DNA of 64,000 nucleotides from assembly GCA_002928965.1 (NCBI GenBank), contig PERU01000002.1:124001-188000 (forward strand), read 5' to 3'. The translations under genes were made by a program, and so were the position numbers. A model generated the notes under the pieces. It had not been told where the DNA came from. It worked only from the letters and a program-made list of their open reading frames with translations, and ran no database searches. The DNA comes from Methylomonas sp. GTDB taxonomy: Bacteria > Pseudomonadota > Gammaproteobacteria > Methylococcales > Methylomonadaceae. Shown here piece after piece: positions 1-8,939 of the stretch (positions are counted from its first letter, which is position 1; every line of letters begins with the position of its first letter).

Positions 1-1127
1 ATTATAAGCAGGCATTAGATATTAATCCTGCTAATATTCAGGCTTTTATACCTATTTTCAATTCATATTTAAAAGCTAATCAGAAAGAAAATGCGCGAGA
101 AATTTTAATTAAAGCGTTGAATATTAAGCCTAATAATGTCGTTTTATTAAATTACAAAGCAGATCTAGATATTGCTGAGGGGAAATGGGAAGAAGCACAA
201 GAGGTTGTGCAAAAAATTGCATTATTTTCAAAAGATAAGGATGTGCCGACTTACTTTCAAGCAAATATATTTCAAGGCAAAGCACAATATAGTGATGCCA
301 TAAAGTTGTATGAAACTTTGCTAAAGAAAATCCCAAATCACCTTGATTCTATGGTTAATTTGGTTCGGTCATATGAGGCTATAAATCAGAGAGATAAAGC
401 AATAGTTTATCTTGAGAAACATTATACTATTCACAAAGAAGAGATGAATATCGTTGGTGTACTAAGTGATTTGTACATGGTTAATAAGGATTATAGTAAA
501 GCTAAACAATTTTTGGAAAATCAAATTAAAATTACTCCTAACAGGTCTGTCGCCTTATATTTAGCATTAGCGAAAGTAGAAGCGAATTTACAAAAGAACC
601 CTGCGGCTGCAATAAAGATTTACCAAAATGCAATAATTGATAATCCAGACAACGAACAACTGTTAAATGCGCTAGCAAGCCTTTATGAGCAGTTAGGTAA
701 TAAGCAGGATGCACGTAAAATTTATGAAAGAATTCTCGATAAAAACCCTAATTTAACTTTATCGATCAATAATCTTGCAGCTTTACTGTTAGAATCAGAG
801 GTAATTGAAGATATTCAAAAGGCTTTAGTCCTGGTTGAAGGATTTGAAAAACTAGATAATAGTTTTCTTAAAGATACTTATGCTTGGGCTTTGATTAGAA
901 ATGGCAAAACTAAAGAAGGATTGGTAATTTTAGAATCGTTGATCCTCAAAGAACCTAAAATGCCTGACCTTCGTTATCATCTAGGCGTTGCTCATTTGAA
1001 CACTGGGAATAAAGCTACAGCATTAGTAGAGTTAAAACAGGCAATGTCATTAGCTGAAAAACAGAATCGTACGTTTGCTGGCAAAGAAAAATGTGCTCAA
1101 TTAATTAAAGAACTTGAGCATTATTGA
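1..1127 (+). CDS. prsT: PrsT-like TPR protein of the XrtA/PEP-CTERM system, 3' part
   Basis: The reading frame is open from base 3 to the stop at 1125-1127 with no in-frame stop, so this is the C-terminal part (about 374 residues) of a gene that starts before the window. The TTG at 117 is internal. The protein is a run of tetratricopeptide repeats; helix pairs with the pattern A..(Y/L)..(L/I)....P recur about every 34 residues, for example around AIKLYETLLKKIPNH and AIKIYQNAIIDNPDN. A TPR protein immediately before the export lipoprotein is the usual position of PrsT (TPR lipoprotein family of PEP-CTERM systems, TIGR02917 from memory). PrsT is thought to act in the periplasm in EPS or protein export. 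The lipoprotein signal would lie upstream and is not visible, so the exact family is inferred from context plus repeats. Confidence 0.8.
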   Translation, partial: YKQALDINPANIQAFIPIFNSYLKANQKENAREILIKALNIKPNNVVLLNYKADLDIAEGKWEEAQEVVQKIALFSKDKDVPTYFQANIFQGKAQYSDAIKLYETLLKKIPNHLDSMVNLVRSYEAINQRDKAIVYLEKHYTIHKEEMNIVGVLSDLYMVNKDYSKAKQFLENQIKITPNRSVALYLALAKVEANLQKNPAAAIKIYQNAIIDNPDNEQLLNALASLYEQLGNKQDARKIYERILDKNPNLTLSINNLAALLLESEVIEDIQKALVLVEGFEKLDNSFLKDTYAWALIRNGKTKEGLVILESLILKEPKMPDLRYHLGVAHLNTGNKATALVELKQAMSLAEKQNRTFAGKEKCAQLIKELEHY

Positions 1128-1156
1128 AATAAATTTAGTTAAAGGAATTAGTAAGA

Positions 1157-1870
1157 ATGGCAATTTTTAAAAATTTCACTAGATACTTAAGAATAGTTTC
1201 TGCAGTTTTGCTAGCTGGCTTGATTGGTTGCTCTCAGCCACTTTTAGAGGATGTAAAACAGGCGTCGGATTATACTTACAAAATAGGACCTGGTGATAAT
1301 GTTAATATTTTTGTATGGGGAAATCCTGAATTGTCTACCTCTGCAGCAGTGAGGCCTGATGGAAAAATTACTGTGCCACTAGTTGAAGAGTTGTTGGCTA
1401 GTGGTAAATCACCATTTCATCTAGCCAGAGATATAGAGAAAGTTTTATCCACATATGTTAAAAGTCCCCAGGTCGTCGTGATGGTTTCTGGGTTTAAAGG
1501 AGTAAGAGATCAGCAAATTCGTGTTATTGGCCGAATCGGTGGCGGTGGCGGAATGGGCGGCGGCGGAATGGGCGGCGGCGGAATGGGCGGCGGCGGAATG
1601 GGCGGTGGTGGAATGGGCGGTGGCGGTATTGGCCGATATCAAGGACAATCATTACCGTATGAGCGTGGCATGACTTTATTGGATGTTGTTATACATATCG
1701 GTTTAAATCAATTTGCGGATGGCAACAGAGCAAGTGTAATTCGTGAGGTGGATGGTGATTTAAAATCATATCGTGTCAGAATTGATGATTTAATAGATGA
1801 CGCTGATTTGTCCGCAAATGTTTTAATGATGCCGGGCGACATATTAATTATTCCTGATGCTTATTTTTAA
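1157..1870 (+). CDS. Wza-like polysaccharide export lipoprotein, XrtA-associated
   Basis: This is an outer-membrane polysaccharide export protein of the Wza/GumB type. Residues 1-25 form a lipoprotein signal ending in the lipobox LIGC, with Cys25 as the lipidated residue. Residues 40-110 match the poly-export domain (YKIGPGDNVNIFVWGNPELS, then VRPDGKITVPLVEEL). Residues 120-237 match a soluble-ligand-binding beta-grasp (SLBB) domain ending in MMPGDILIIPDAYF. The family normally runs straight from VIG into a SLPY segment; here residues 127-159 are a Gly-Met tandem repeat. ATG at 1157 follows AAAGGAATT. The chain-length gene begins 36 bp downstream, so one operon is likely. It matches the short export protein of XrtA loci (TIGR03027 from memory). 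Confidence 0.92.
   Translation: MAIFKNFTRYLRIVSAVLLAGLIGCSQPLLEDVKQASDYTYKIGPGDNVNIFVWGNPELSTSAAVRPDGKITVPLVEELLASGKSPFHLARDIEKVLSTYVKSPQVVVMVSGFKGVRDQQIRVIGRIGGGGGMGGGGMGGGGMGGGGMGGGGMGGGGIGRYQGQSLPYERGMTLLDVVIHIGLNQFADGNRASVIREVDGDLKSYRVRIDDLIDDADLSANVLMMPGDILIIPDAYF
1538..1633 (+). repeat. 15-bp in-frame tandem repeat encoding GGGGM units
   Basis: The unit GGCGGCGGAATGGGC (15 bp, phase variants with GGT) repeats about five times, followed by a variant ending in Ile. It encodes GGGGM five times then GGGGI within the export lipoprotein. Because the unit is a multiple of 3, copy-number change would alter the loop length without breaking the frame. Two copies are identical, others differ by one or two third-position changes. 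Confidence 0.95.
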
Positions 1871-1906
1871 AATCAGTTTTAACTTTTATCTTTAACACAT
1901 GAAAAG

Positions 1907-3436
1907 ATGCAGCAAGAACTAAGTGAAGTTTATTTTTACCTGAAAGGGACTTTAAAATATAAACGAGTGGCCATGGTGATAGCCTTTCTGGTTTCTATAT
2001 GTGGTTGGGTTTATGTATTCACTATGCCTGACAAGTTTGAGTCAAAAGCCAAAGTGCATATTGATTCTTCAACAGTCATTAGGCCATTGATGAGGGGAAT
2101 GGTTATTGAGCCTGACGTTTCTGCCTTGATTAGAATTATTCAGCAATTGATGTTTACTAGACCGAATTTAGAAAAAATTATTGATCTAGCACATTTGAAT
2201 GCCGATAAATCAGGTGCTGTTGTCAGTTTAGATTTTATTGAAAAGCTAAAAAAAGATATTACTATTTCTGGGGCAAAAGATAGAGATATATTTGATATTG
2301 GTTATTCTTCACCAGACCCTGAAAAAGCTAAAATTGTAGTCCAAGCAGTGCTTACTGTATTTTCAGAACAAGCTCAAGGTAAAGCCATGGCAGACGCCTC
2401 TGATGCTCAAAAATTTATTGAGCAACAACTTAGAGATTACGAAATTAGATTACAGGATGCTGAAAAATCCAAAGAAGATTTTAAACGAGCTAATATGGAA
2501 GTTTTAGCAAATGAGTCTGGACAGTTTCAATTGTTAAATCAGTTGAATGAACAATTAACTGCTGCAAATGCTGCATTGGATCAGGCGCTAGCCAAAAAAA
2601 ATGTACTTGGTGAGCAAGTTAAAAATATCAAGGAGTCTGATGAAGATTGGGGTGTAACAAACTTAACAGATGAAGTATCTGAAGAAGATTCACGAATATC
2701 CTCTTTAAATGACAAAAAAACTGAATTGTTAATTAAATATACTCCTAATCATCCTGAAATTCTGGCAATCGAAAGGTTAATAGAAACTTTAAATGACCAA
2801 AAACAGAAAAGTAAAGATAAGGCTGTTGTCGAAACAGATACAATTGGACCTCAAAAGATGTCTAATCCCTATGTACAGACTCTAAAGTCTGCTTTTGATA
2901 ATGCAGAAGCTGAAGTTGCTTCGGTAAATGCACTAATAAATTCAATCAAATTGAGAATACATAAAATTGATCAAGGTTTAAACGAAAGACTTGCAGTTGA
3001 AACTGAAATGAAAAATCTTAATAGAGATTATGAGACAATTAGTAGTAAATATTCTGAGTTACTTGAGAGACGCGAGCAAGCACACATAACTGAACGTGTG
3101 GACGACCAGACATCAAGTTTGAAATTCAAAATTGCTGATCCACCCTCAAAGCCTACAAAACCATCATCTCCAAATCGAATTCTACTGTATTCTGCAATTT
3201 TAGCAGGAAGTATAATTTCCGGATTTGCTGTTGCTTTCTTGATTTATTTTATTAGACCAGTTTATATGTCTACTAGGCAAGTAAGAGTCGTAACCGGATT
3301 ACCCTCACTTGGGAGTGTTTCAATGACCAATCTGGGTATTAGCAATTCAAAACATAACGATTGGTTATTGCTGATTACAATAGCTCTTTTAATTATTGGG
3401 TATGTTTGCATTATGTTGTTTGAGATATTCAAATAA
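1907..3436 (+). CDS. XrtA-type polysaccharide chain-length determinant (Wzc/GumC N-domain)
   Basis: This inner-membrane Wzz/PCP-type protein sets EPS chain length and links polymerisation to the export channel. Residues about 21-42 are a transmembrane segment (VAMVIAFLVSICGWVYVFTM). A long periplasmic coiled coil spans roughly 160-390. The conserved proline-rich segment KIADPPSKPTKPSSPNR comes before the second transmembrane helix (about 425-448). A third hydrophobic helix lies at the very C-terminus (about 486-506), as in the XrtA subfamily (TIGR03007 from memory). There is no kinase domain; the separate tyrosine kinase is the next gene, 15 bp downstream. ATG 1907 is chosen because it opens the conserved N-terminus; an ATG at 1899 is out of frame. 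Confidence 0.92.
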   Translation: MQQELSEVYFYLKGTLKYKRVAMVIAFLVSICGWVYVFTMPDKFESKAKVHIDSSTVIRPLMRGMVIEPDVSALIRIIQQLMFTRPNLEKIIDLAHLNADKSGAVVSLDFIEKLKKDITISGAKDRDIFDIGYSSPDPEKAKIVVQAVLTVFSEQAQGKAMADASDAQKFIEQQLRDYEIRLQDAEKSKEDFKRANMEVLANESGQFQLLNQLNEQLTAANAALDQALAKKNVLGEQVKNIKESDEDWGVTNLTDEVSEEDSRISSLNDKKTELLIKYTPNHPEILAIERLIETLNDQKQKSKDKAVVETDTIGPQKMSNPYVQTLKSAFDNAEAEVASVNALINSIKLRIHKIDQGLNERLAVETEMKNLNRDYETISSKYSELLERREQAHITERVDDQTSSLKFKIADPPSKPTKPSSPNRILLYSAILAGSIISGFAVAFLIYFIRPVYMSTRQVRVVTGLPSLGSVSMTNLGISNSKHNDWLLLITIALLIIGYVCIMLFEIFK

Positions 3437-3451
3437 CATTGGGTATAGTTT

Positions 3452-4345
3452 ATGAGCATTATTGAAAACGCTTTAAAAAAAGCCAATAAGCAGAACTCGG
3501 TAGAAAAATCTGATGAGTTGTCAGTCCTATCTGCTCAACCAAAAAATACGTTAGAAATACAAAAAGAGGATAAACAACCAACTTCCGATGATTTGAAAAT
3601 AGCCAAGGAAAACTATGTTTCTATAGATTGGACCTCGTTGGCAAAAGAAGGTTTCTTGGATCAAAATGATACCAAATCTCAATTAGCAGAAGAGTTTAGA
3701 GTAATAAAGCGTCCGCTGGTAAATAACATGCAAGGCGGTGATGTTAATGGTATTAAACGATCAAATCTTATCCTTATTTGTAGTAGCCTTCCAGGGGAAG
3801 GAAAAACATTTGTTTCGATAAACTTGGCACTGAGTATAGCTAACGAATTGGATAAAAGTGTTTTATTGATTGATGCTGATGTTGAAAAACCGAGTATTTC
3901 CAAACAATTAGGGATAAAACAATACCCTGGATTAATCGAGTATCTGGAAAATGATCAGATTACTTTTTCTGATATTCTTCTTAAAACGGATTTACCCAAT
4001 TTAAATGTAATACCTGCTGGCAAGCGCCATAAGTATTCAACTGAATTATTATCCAGTCAGCGGATGTATCTGTTTGCTGAGGAAGTTAGTCGGAGATATA
4101 AAGACAGGATAGTGGTTTTTGACTCCCCTCCGCTTTTAGTTGCTACACAAGCGCAAATATTGGCTGAATTAGTTGGGCAAGTTGTTTTAGTTATTGCTGC
4201 AGAAGAAACGCCTCAAACTGTTGTTAATGAGTCGATAGCAAAATTAACAAAATGCGATGTTGTTATGACTCTTTTAAACAAAACCAAAAAAGATTTTGAT
4301 CTATACGGATATAACTATGGTTATGGAAAGTATGGACACACATAA
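3452..4345 (+). CDS. XrtA-associated tyrosine autokinase (CpsD/Wzc kinase domain)
   Basis: A cytoplasmic BY-kinase that partners the preceding chain-length protein. It carries Walker A SSLPGEGKTF (residues 111-120), Walker A' VLLIDADVEKP (137-147) and Walker B IVVFDSPPLL (220-229). The last 15 residues hold five tyrosines (DLYGYNYGYGKYGHT), the usual autophosphorylation cluster. Residues 1-60 are a polar linker beginning MSIIENALKKA, a hallmark of the XrtA-linked kinases (TIGR03018 from memory). The gene overlaps the start of the next one by about 14 bp. A low-molecular-weight phosphatase that could reverse the phosphorylation lies at 55361-55948. Confidence 0.93.
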   Translation: MSIIENALKKANKQNSVEKSDELSVLSAQPKNTLEIQKEDKQPTSDDLKIAKENYVSIDWTSLAKEGFLDQNDTKSQLAEEFRVIKRPLVNNMQGGDVNGIKRSNLILICSSLPGEGKTFVSINLALSIANELDKSVLLIDADVEKPSISKQLGIKQYPGLIEYLENDQITFSDILLKTDLPNLNVIPAGKRHKYSTELLSSQRMYLFAEEVSRRYKDRIVVFDSPPLLVATQAQILAELVGQVVLVIAAEETPQTVVNESIAKLTKCDVVMTLLNKTKKDFDLYGYNYGYGKYGHT

Positions 4346-5903
4346 ACGCTACTTTATTTTACATGGCTTGAAATTCCAGGCTTATATTTTATTTTTATCT
4401 GGTTTAGTTATAACTAATGACGTCTTTGCGTTTGATTGGCGTTTGAGGCCTAGTTTGTCTATGAGTGAGGTGTTCACTGATAATTTGCAATTATCTGAAA
4501 ATGCCAAAAAGAGTGGCTTTATTTCTGAAGTAGCTCCTGGTATTTCAATGCAAGGTATTTCACCATGGAGTAATATGGATCTAAATTATAGATTACAAGG
4601 TCTTTATAATGCGGGCGGCAGAGATGCTGTCGATATTAATCACCAATTACAATTCAATTCACTGTACCAAGCATTACGCAATACCCTATTTTTGCAAACT
4701 AACAGTTCAATAAGTCAGCAAAATTCAACTAATTCATTTATAGCTACAGACAATTTGACCGGCAATAATAACAGAGTTGAAACCAAAAACTTTAGTGTTT
4801 CGCCTTATTGGACTCCCCGTTTTGGTCAATATGCGAGTGGTTTATTTAAAATAGGATATAACAAATCCACATTTGATAATGTAAATTCAAGTCTAGGTGC
4901 AAATACTGATTTAGCTATTTCGGATTCGGAATCATTCATAAGACAAGCTAATTTATCTAGCGGTAGTAAGTTTAACACGGTTAGATGGAATCTTGGCTAT
5001 TCTTCAAATGAACAAAGTAGAACTACTGGTAATGATGTGCTTTTCGAACAATATCAAGGGGATGCTCGTTATTTCATCAATAGAAAATACAATGTCTTTT
5101 TTCAAGGCGGTTATGAAAATAATGATTATCAAACTCTAAATAACTCTATTAGCAATGGGTTCTTTTATACGTTTGGTGGTCAGTGGAGTCCCAGTCAATA
5201 TTATTCTTTAGAAGCTGGGTATGGTAATAATAGACATGTAACTGTTCGTTACAATCCTTCTACAAATCTAACCTCAAATATTACTTATCGAAATAAAAGT
5301 GTAGGATTGAACGAGGGGGATTCATGGGATGCAAATTTTAATTACCGAATAAAGCAAGCGATTATAAACTTTACATATTCACAGGAAACCACTACAGTTC
5401 AAAATCAATTGCTGCAGCTTTCCGAACAGTTTAGGGTGTTTGATCAAAATAATATTGACCCTTTAAATCCTTTGTTGAATTTAAACTCACCCAATTTTGT
5501 TGATTCTGTCATTATCAGTAAGAATGCCAGACTAGGCCTTAATTATGCTACAGGTAAAAGTACCTATAATGCCGCTATTTACAATACTCGGCGAAGTTAT
5601 GAGCTAAGCGCTAATGATCAACAAGATGATGTCTACGGCGCAAGTGCTGGTTGGCAATGGCAGTTTCAGCCTAGGGTGAATTTCTATTTGCAACCTACTT
5701 GGCAAACTATTGATAATTCTACATCAAGTAATCAACGTTATGATATTGCACTGGGATTGTCTCGTGCTATTCCTATTAATTTAGGACGTCCTTTGACAAT
5801 GAATACACGACTTGAATTTAGACATATTAATCAAAAGTCTGATTTATCTACTAACGATTTTATGGAAAATCGTGCAACAGCAAATTTTGCAGTTCTTTTT
5901 TAA
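4332..5903 (+). CDS. XrtA-associated outer-membrane beta-barrel protein
   Basis: A predicted outer-membrane beta-barrel of the XrtA locus (TIGR03016 from memory), probably part of the EPS secretion route. After a short signal peptide (hydrophobic run around AYILFLSGLVI, cleavage near VFA-FDW) the protein is a succession of amphipathic strands rich in Asn, Ser, Tyr and aromatic pairs, ending in FAVLF with the typical C-terminal Phe. The frame is open from TTG 4296; ATGs at 4317, 4323 and 4332 are all possible. I chose 4332 because it gives a normal signal peptide, though the purine-rich GGAAAG just before it is very close, so 4323 cannot be excluded. It overlaps the kinase stop. Confidence 0.85.
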   Translation: MDTHKRYFILHGLKFQAYILFLSGLVITNDVFAFDWRLRPSLSMSEVFTDNLQLSENAKKSGFISEVAPGISMQGISPWSNMDLNYRLQGLYNAGGRDAVDINHQLQFNSLYQALRNTLFLQTNSSISQQNSTNSFIATDNLTGNNNRVETKNFSVSPYWTPRFGQYASGLFKIGYNKSTFDNVNSSLGANTDLAISDSESFIRQANLSSGSKFNTVRWNLGYSSNEQSRTTGNDVLFEQYQGDARYFINRKYNVFFQGGYENNDYQTLNNSISNGFFYTFGGQWSPSQYYSLEAGYGNNRHVTVRYNPSTNLTSNITYRNKSVGLNEGDSWDANFNYRIKQAIINFTYSQETTTVQNQLLQLSEQFRVFDQNNIDPLNPLLNLNSPNFVDSVIISKNARLGLNYATGKSTYNAAIYNTRRSYELSANDQQDDVYGASAGWQWQFQPRVNFYLQPTWQTIDNSTSSNQRYDIALGLSRAIPINLGRPLTMNTRLEFRHINQKSDLSTNDFMENRATANFAVLF

Positions 5904-5917
5904 CTATAATTTTCAAA

Positions 5918-6937
5918 ATGTACGACGGATTTTATAACCTAAGCCAAAAGCCTTTTCAACTCAGTGCAGATCCTGATTTTTTCTTTCAAAGTTCTGTGCA
6001 TAAGCGTGCTTTAGCTTATATGCAATATGGTTTGACGCAGGGTGAGGGGTTTGTTTTGGTTACTGGGTCACCAGGTACTGGAAAAACCATGTTGGTTAAA
6101 AGTCTGGTCAAAAATCTTAATAAAGATAAATTACTAATTGGTGTCATGATGACATCTCAAGTTGGACCGGAGGACACTCTACGTTTGATTGCTTCTACTT
6201 TCGGTTTTCAATATTTACATAATGATAAAGCTAGTTTACTCAACAGTTTTGAGAAATTTATTGTTGAGAAAGCCAGGGAAGGCAGAAGATTATTATTGAT
6301 TATCGATGAAGCTCAAAATCTTCCTAAGCAGTCGCTTGAAGAATTGCGTATGTTGACTAATTTGGATGTCAACGGAACGCCAGTGTTTCAGGTGTTTTTG
6401 GTGGGTCAGCCAGAGCTGAAACGAACAATATACTCGACTGACATGGAACAGTTAAAACAAAGAATTGTTTCGACCTATCATCTTGATCCATTAGATGAAG
6501 AGGAAACAAAAGAATATATTCTATTTCGACTACAAACAGCTGGTTGGCAAGGTAAGCCAGAGTTTGATCCGCAGGTGTTTGCTGATATTCATGATTTTTC
6601 TGCGGGCACCCCTCGTCGAATAAACTCATTGTGTGATCGACTTTTGTTATTTGGTTATCTTGAAGAGCTGACTATCTTAAACAGTCAAGCCGTAGAAAAA
6701 GTTATTTCTGAAGTTAATGAAGAAATGCAGCTTGAAATTCGAGAAGAACATAACACCACAATGAATAATTCACCGCTGCGTTATTCCGATGTTGAACAAG
6801 GTTCTTTCGAAGAACGATTGTTACGCTTAGAGCAAGAGGTTGCTAATTTGCACAATATTACGAGTAAGGAAAAAACTTTACTAAGAAAAGCCATTTTAAT
6901 TCAGCTTGATATGGATTCTGCTTATGACCACAAATAA
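5918..6937 (+). CDS. XrtA-associated ATPase (ExeA/GspA-like AAA)
   Basis: An AAA/MCM-type ATPase related to ExeA/GspA and found in most XrtA EPS loci (TIGR03015 from memory). Residues 1-24 give the conserved N-terminus MYDGFYNLSQKPFQLSADPD. Walker A is GSPGTGKT (50-57) and Walker B is LLLIIDEAQ (125-133), followed by the sensor region VFLVGQPEL. After about residue 255 comes a charged coiled-coil tail (EERLLRLEQEVANLHN). No transmembrane helix is seen. It probably energises assembly of the export complex; the precise partner is not known from sequence. It starts 14 bp after the beta-barrel gene and its end overlaps wecB by 14 bp. Confidence 0.9.
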   Translation: MYDGFYNLSQKPFQLSADPDFFFQSSVHKRALAYMQYGLTQGEGFVLVTGSPGTGKTMLVKSLVKNLNKDKLLIGVMMTSQVGPEDTLRLIASTFGFQYLHNDKASLLNSFEKFIVEKAREGRRLLLIIDEAQNLPKQSLEELRMLTNLDVNGTPVFQVFLVGQPELKRTIYSTDMEQLKQRIVSTYHLDPLDEEETKEYILFRLQTAGWQGKPEFDPQVFADIHDFSAGTPRRINSLCDRLLLFGYLEELTILNSQAVEKVISEVNEEMQLEIREEHNTTMNNSPLRYSDVEQGSFEERLLRLEQEVANLHNITSKEKTLLRKAILIQLDMDSAYDHK

Positions 6938-8069
6938 TCTGGTTTATCCTAAAACATTGATTTGTGTCGTGGGCGCACGTCCGAATTTTATGAAAATGGC
7001 GCCAATTATCCGTGAATTGAAGAAATTTAATAATTTAATCACGCCATACCTGGTTCATACCGGACAACATTACGATCAAGCTATGAAAGATACTTTCTTT
7101 CAACAATTAGGCATACCTGAGCCTGATAATGATTTAGGTGTTGGTTCTGGATCTCATGCAGTTCAAGCGGCTAACATTATGCTTAAATTTGAGCCTGTAT
7201 TAGACGAAATTAAACCTTTTGCCGTTTTAGTGGTAGGTGATGTCAACTCAACCATTGCCTGTGGATTGGTGGCTGTAAAAAAGCAGATACCGTTGATTCA
7301 TGTTGAGGCGGGTTTACGCAGTTATGATAGGGAAATGCCTGAAGAAATTAATCGGATTTTAACTGATCAATTGTCAGATTTATTGTTAACAACGGAACGT
7401 TCTGCGGCGGATAATTTATTGAAAGAAGGTATTGCTGCTGAGCGTATTCAGTTTGCCGGTAACGTTATGATCGACAGTTTGTTAACCAATTGTAAACAAG
7501 CGGTTTCTATTAACCAAACTCTGCAGAATTATGGCTGTACACAGACTATCGTTGAATCAAACTATGCTTTGCTAACTTTGCATAGGCCTTCAAATGTGGA
7601 TGATTCGGAAACATTAGTTAGGTTGATGGAAGTTATTTCGGATGTGAGTTTCAAATTACCCATTATTTTCCCTGTTCATCCGCGTACCCAACAAAAAATA
7701 TCTGCTGCAGGACTGCTTACAAAATTATCGCCTGAACGGGTAATAATGTTACCACCCGTCAGTTATCTGGAAATGTTAGGCTTGATGCAGTCGGCTAAAC
7801 TTGTTTTGACTGATTCAGGTGGTTTGCAGGAAGAGACCACAGCTTTAGGTGTACCTTGTATAACATTGCGTGAAAACACCGAACGTCCCATCACTGTTAC
7901 AGAGGGTACAAATACCATTGTGGGTACAGATCCTGACAAAATAATGGAATGTGTGGACGAAGTATTACTGAACGGCGGTAAAAGTGGCAGGGTGCCGGAA
8001 TATTGGGATGGTGATGCAGCAAAGCGGATTGTCTCTGAAATCATAAGCCGTTATTTACCAACTGAATAA
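6924..8069 (+). CDS. wecB: UDP-N-acetylglucosamine 2-epimerase (non-hydrolysing)
   Basis: Interconverts UDP-GlcNAc and UDP-ManNAc in the cytoplasm and so supplies ManNAc-type sugars to the EPS repeat. Signatures seen: GARPNFMKMAPIIREL near the N-terminus, HTGQHYD, HVEAGLRSYDREMPEEINR, HRPSNVDD, LTDSGGLQEE and RENTERP, covering both Rossmann domains of the WecB/GT-B-like fold. The frame opens at TTG 6906, but ATG 6924 gives the expected start (MTTNNLVYPKTLICVVGARP) and 381 residues, the normal family size. It overlaps the ATPase gene by 14 bp, suggesting coupled translation. Confidence 0.95.
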   Translation: MTTNNLVYPKTLICVVGARPNFMKMAPIIRELKKFNNLITPYLVHTGQHYDQAMKDTFFQQLGIPEPDNDLGVGSGSHAVQAANIMLKFEPVLDEIKPFAVLVVGDVNSTIACGLVAVKKQIPLIHVEAGLRSYDREMPEEINRILTDQLSDLLLTTERSAADNLLKEGIAAERIQFAGNVMIDSLLTNCKQAVSINQTLQNYGCTQTIVESNYALLTLHRPSNVDDSETLVRLMEVISDVSFKLPIIFPVHPRTQQKISAAGLLTKLSPERVIMLPPVSYLEMLGLMQSAKLVLTDSGGLQEETTALGVPCITLRENTERPITVTEGTNTIVGTDPDKIMECVDEVLLNGGKSGRVPEYWDGDAAKRIVSEIISRYLPTE

Positions 8070-8075
8070 ATTATC

Positions 8076-8939
8076 ATGGCAAATATATCGGTAGTGAATG
8101 CTATGACAGTGGATGTTGAGGATTATTTTCAAGTATCAGCATTTGAGAAACATATATCCAAATCTGATTGGGATGTTCTCCAACACCGTGTGAATGAAAA
8201 TACCAATCGTATTTTAGATTTATTTGCCCAACATGATATTAAAGCTACTTTCTTTACCTTGGGTTGGGTAGCAGAACGTTATCCTCAGTTGATAAAACGT
8301 ATTGTTACAGAGGGTCACGAATTGGCATCGCATGGGTATGAACATATTCGTGTGACTGAGCAAAGTCCGGATCAATTTCGTGCCGATATTAGAAAAACCA
8401 AACACATTCTGGAAGATTTGGGTGGGCAGGCCATTATTGGTTACCGTGCTGCGAGTTATTCTATAGGCGCAACCAATTTATGGGCACTGCAGGTACTGGA
8501 AGAAGAAGGGCATTTGTACAGCTCCAGTATTTATCCGGTTAAACACGATTTATATGGTATGCCCTCAGCCCCTAGATTTTGTTTTCATCCGGAAAATACT
8601 CAGCATCTATTGGAAATTCCCATTACCACATTACATATACTTAATAAGAATTTGCCCTGTGGAGGGGGCGGTTTTTTTAGGTTATACCCTTATTTATTGT
8701 CAAAGACAGCCTATAACTATCTGAATGTGATTGAAAAACAGCCTGGGATATTTTATTTTCATCCTTGGGAAATAGACCCGGATCAGCCACGCCAGCAAAA
8801 TTTATCCTTTAAAACCCGATTTCGGCATTATTTGAATCTTCAACGGGTTGAAAATCGTTTGACTAACTTACTCAATGATTTTGCCTGGGATACCATGCAG
8901 AACGTCTTTTTAAGTAATAACACTGCCAAAATGTCATGA
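8076..8939 (+). CDS. XrtA-type polysaccharide deacetylase (NodB, DUF3473)
   Basis: A NodB-fold carbohydrate esterase family 4 enzyme that removes acetyl groups from amino sugars of the glycan. It shows the metal-site Asp in MTVDVEDYFQVSAF, ATFFTLGWVAERYP, the His-containing motif ELASHGYEH and the arginine motif GYRAASYSI. The C-terminal part (FYFHPWEIDPDQPRQ) belongs to the DUF3473 extension typical of the XrtA deacetylase (TIGR03006 from memory). No signal peptide is visible, so it probably acts in the cytoplasm. The stop overlaps the next start in ATGA. Confidence 0.92.
   Translation: MANISVVNAMTVDVEDYFQVSAFEKHISKSDWDVLQHRVNENTNRILDLFAQHDIKATFFTLGWVAERYPQLIKRIVTEGHELASHGYEHIRVTEQSPDQFRADIRKTKHILEDLGGQAIIGYRAASYSIGATNLWALQVLEEEGHLYSSSIYPVKHDLYGMPSAPRFCFHPENTQHLLEIPITTLHILNKNLPCGGGGFFRLYPYLLSKTAYNYLNVIEKQPGIFYFHPWEIDPDQPRQQNLSFKTRFRHYLNLQRVENRLTNLLNDFAWDTMQNVFLSNNTAKMS

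Noticed and set aside
1538-1633. Possible CRISPR-like direct repeats
   Set aside because: Contiguous 15-bp units without spacers, inside a coding frame: a protein tandem repeat.
1445-1648. Minus-strand open frame with repeated AHSAA units
   Set aside because: It is the complement of the Gly-Met tandem repeat in the export lipoprotein; no start context and no separate domain.
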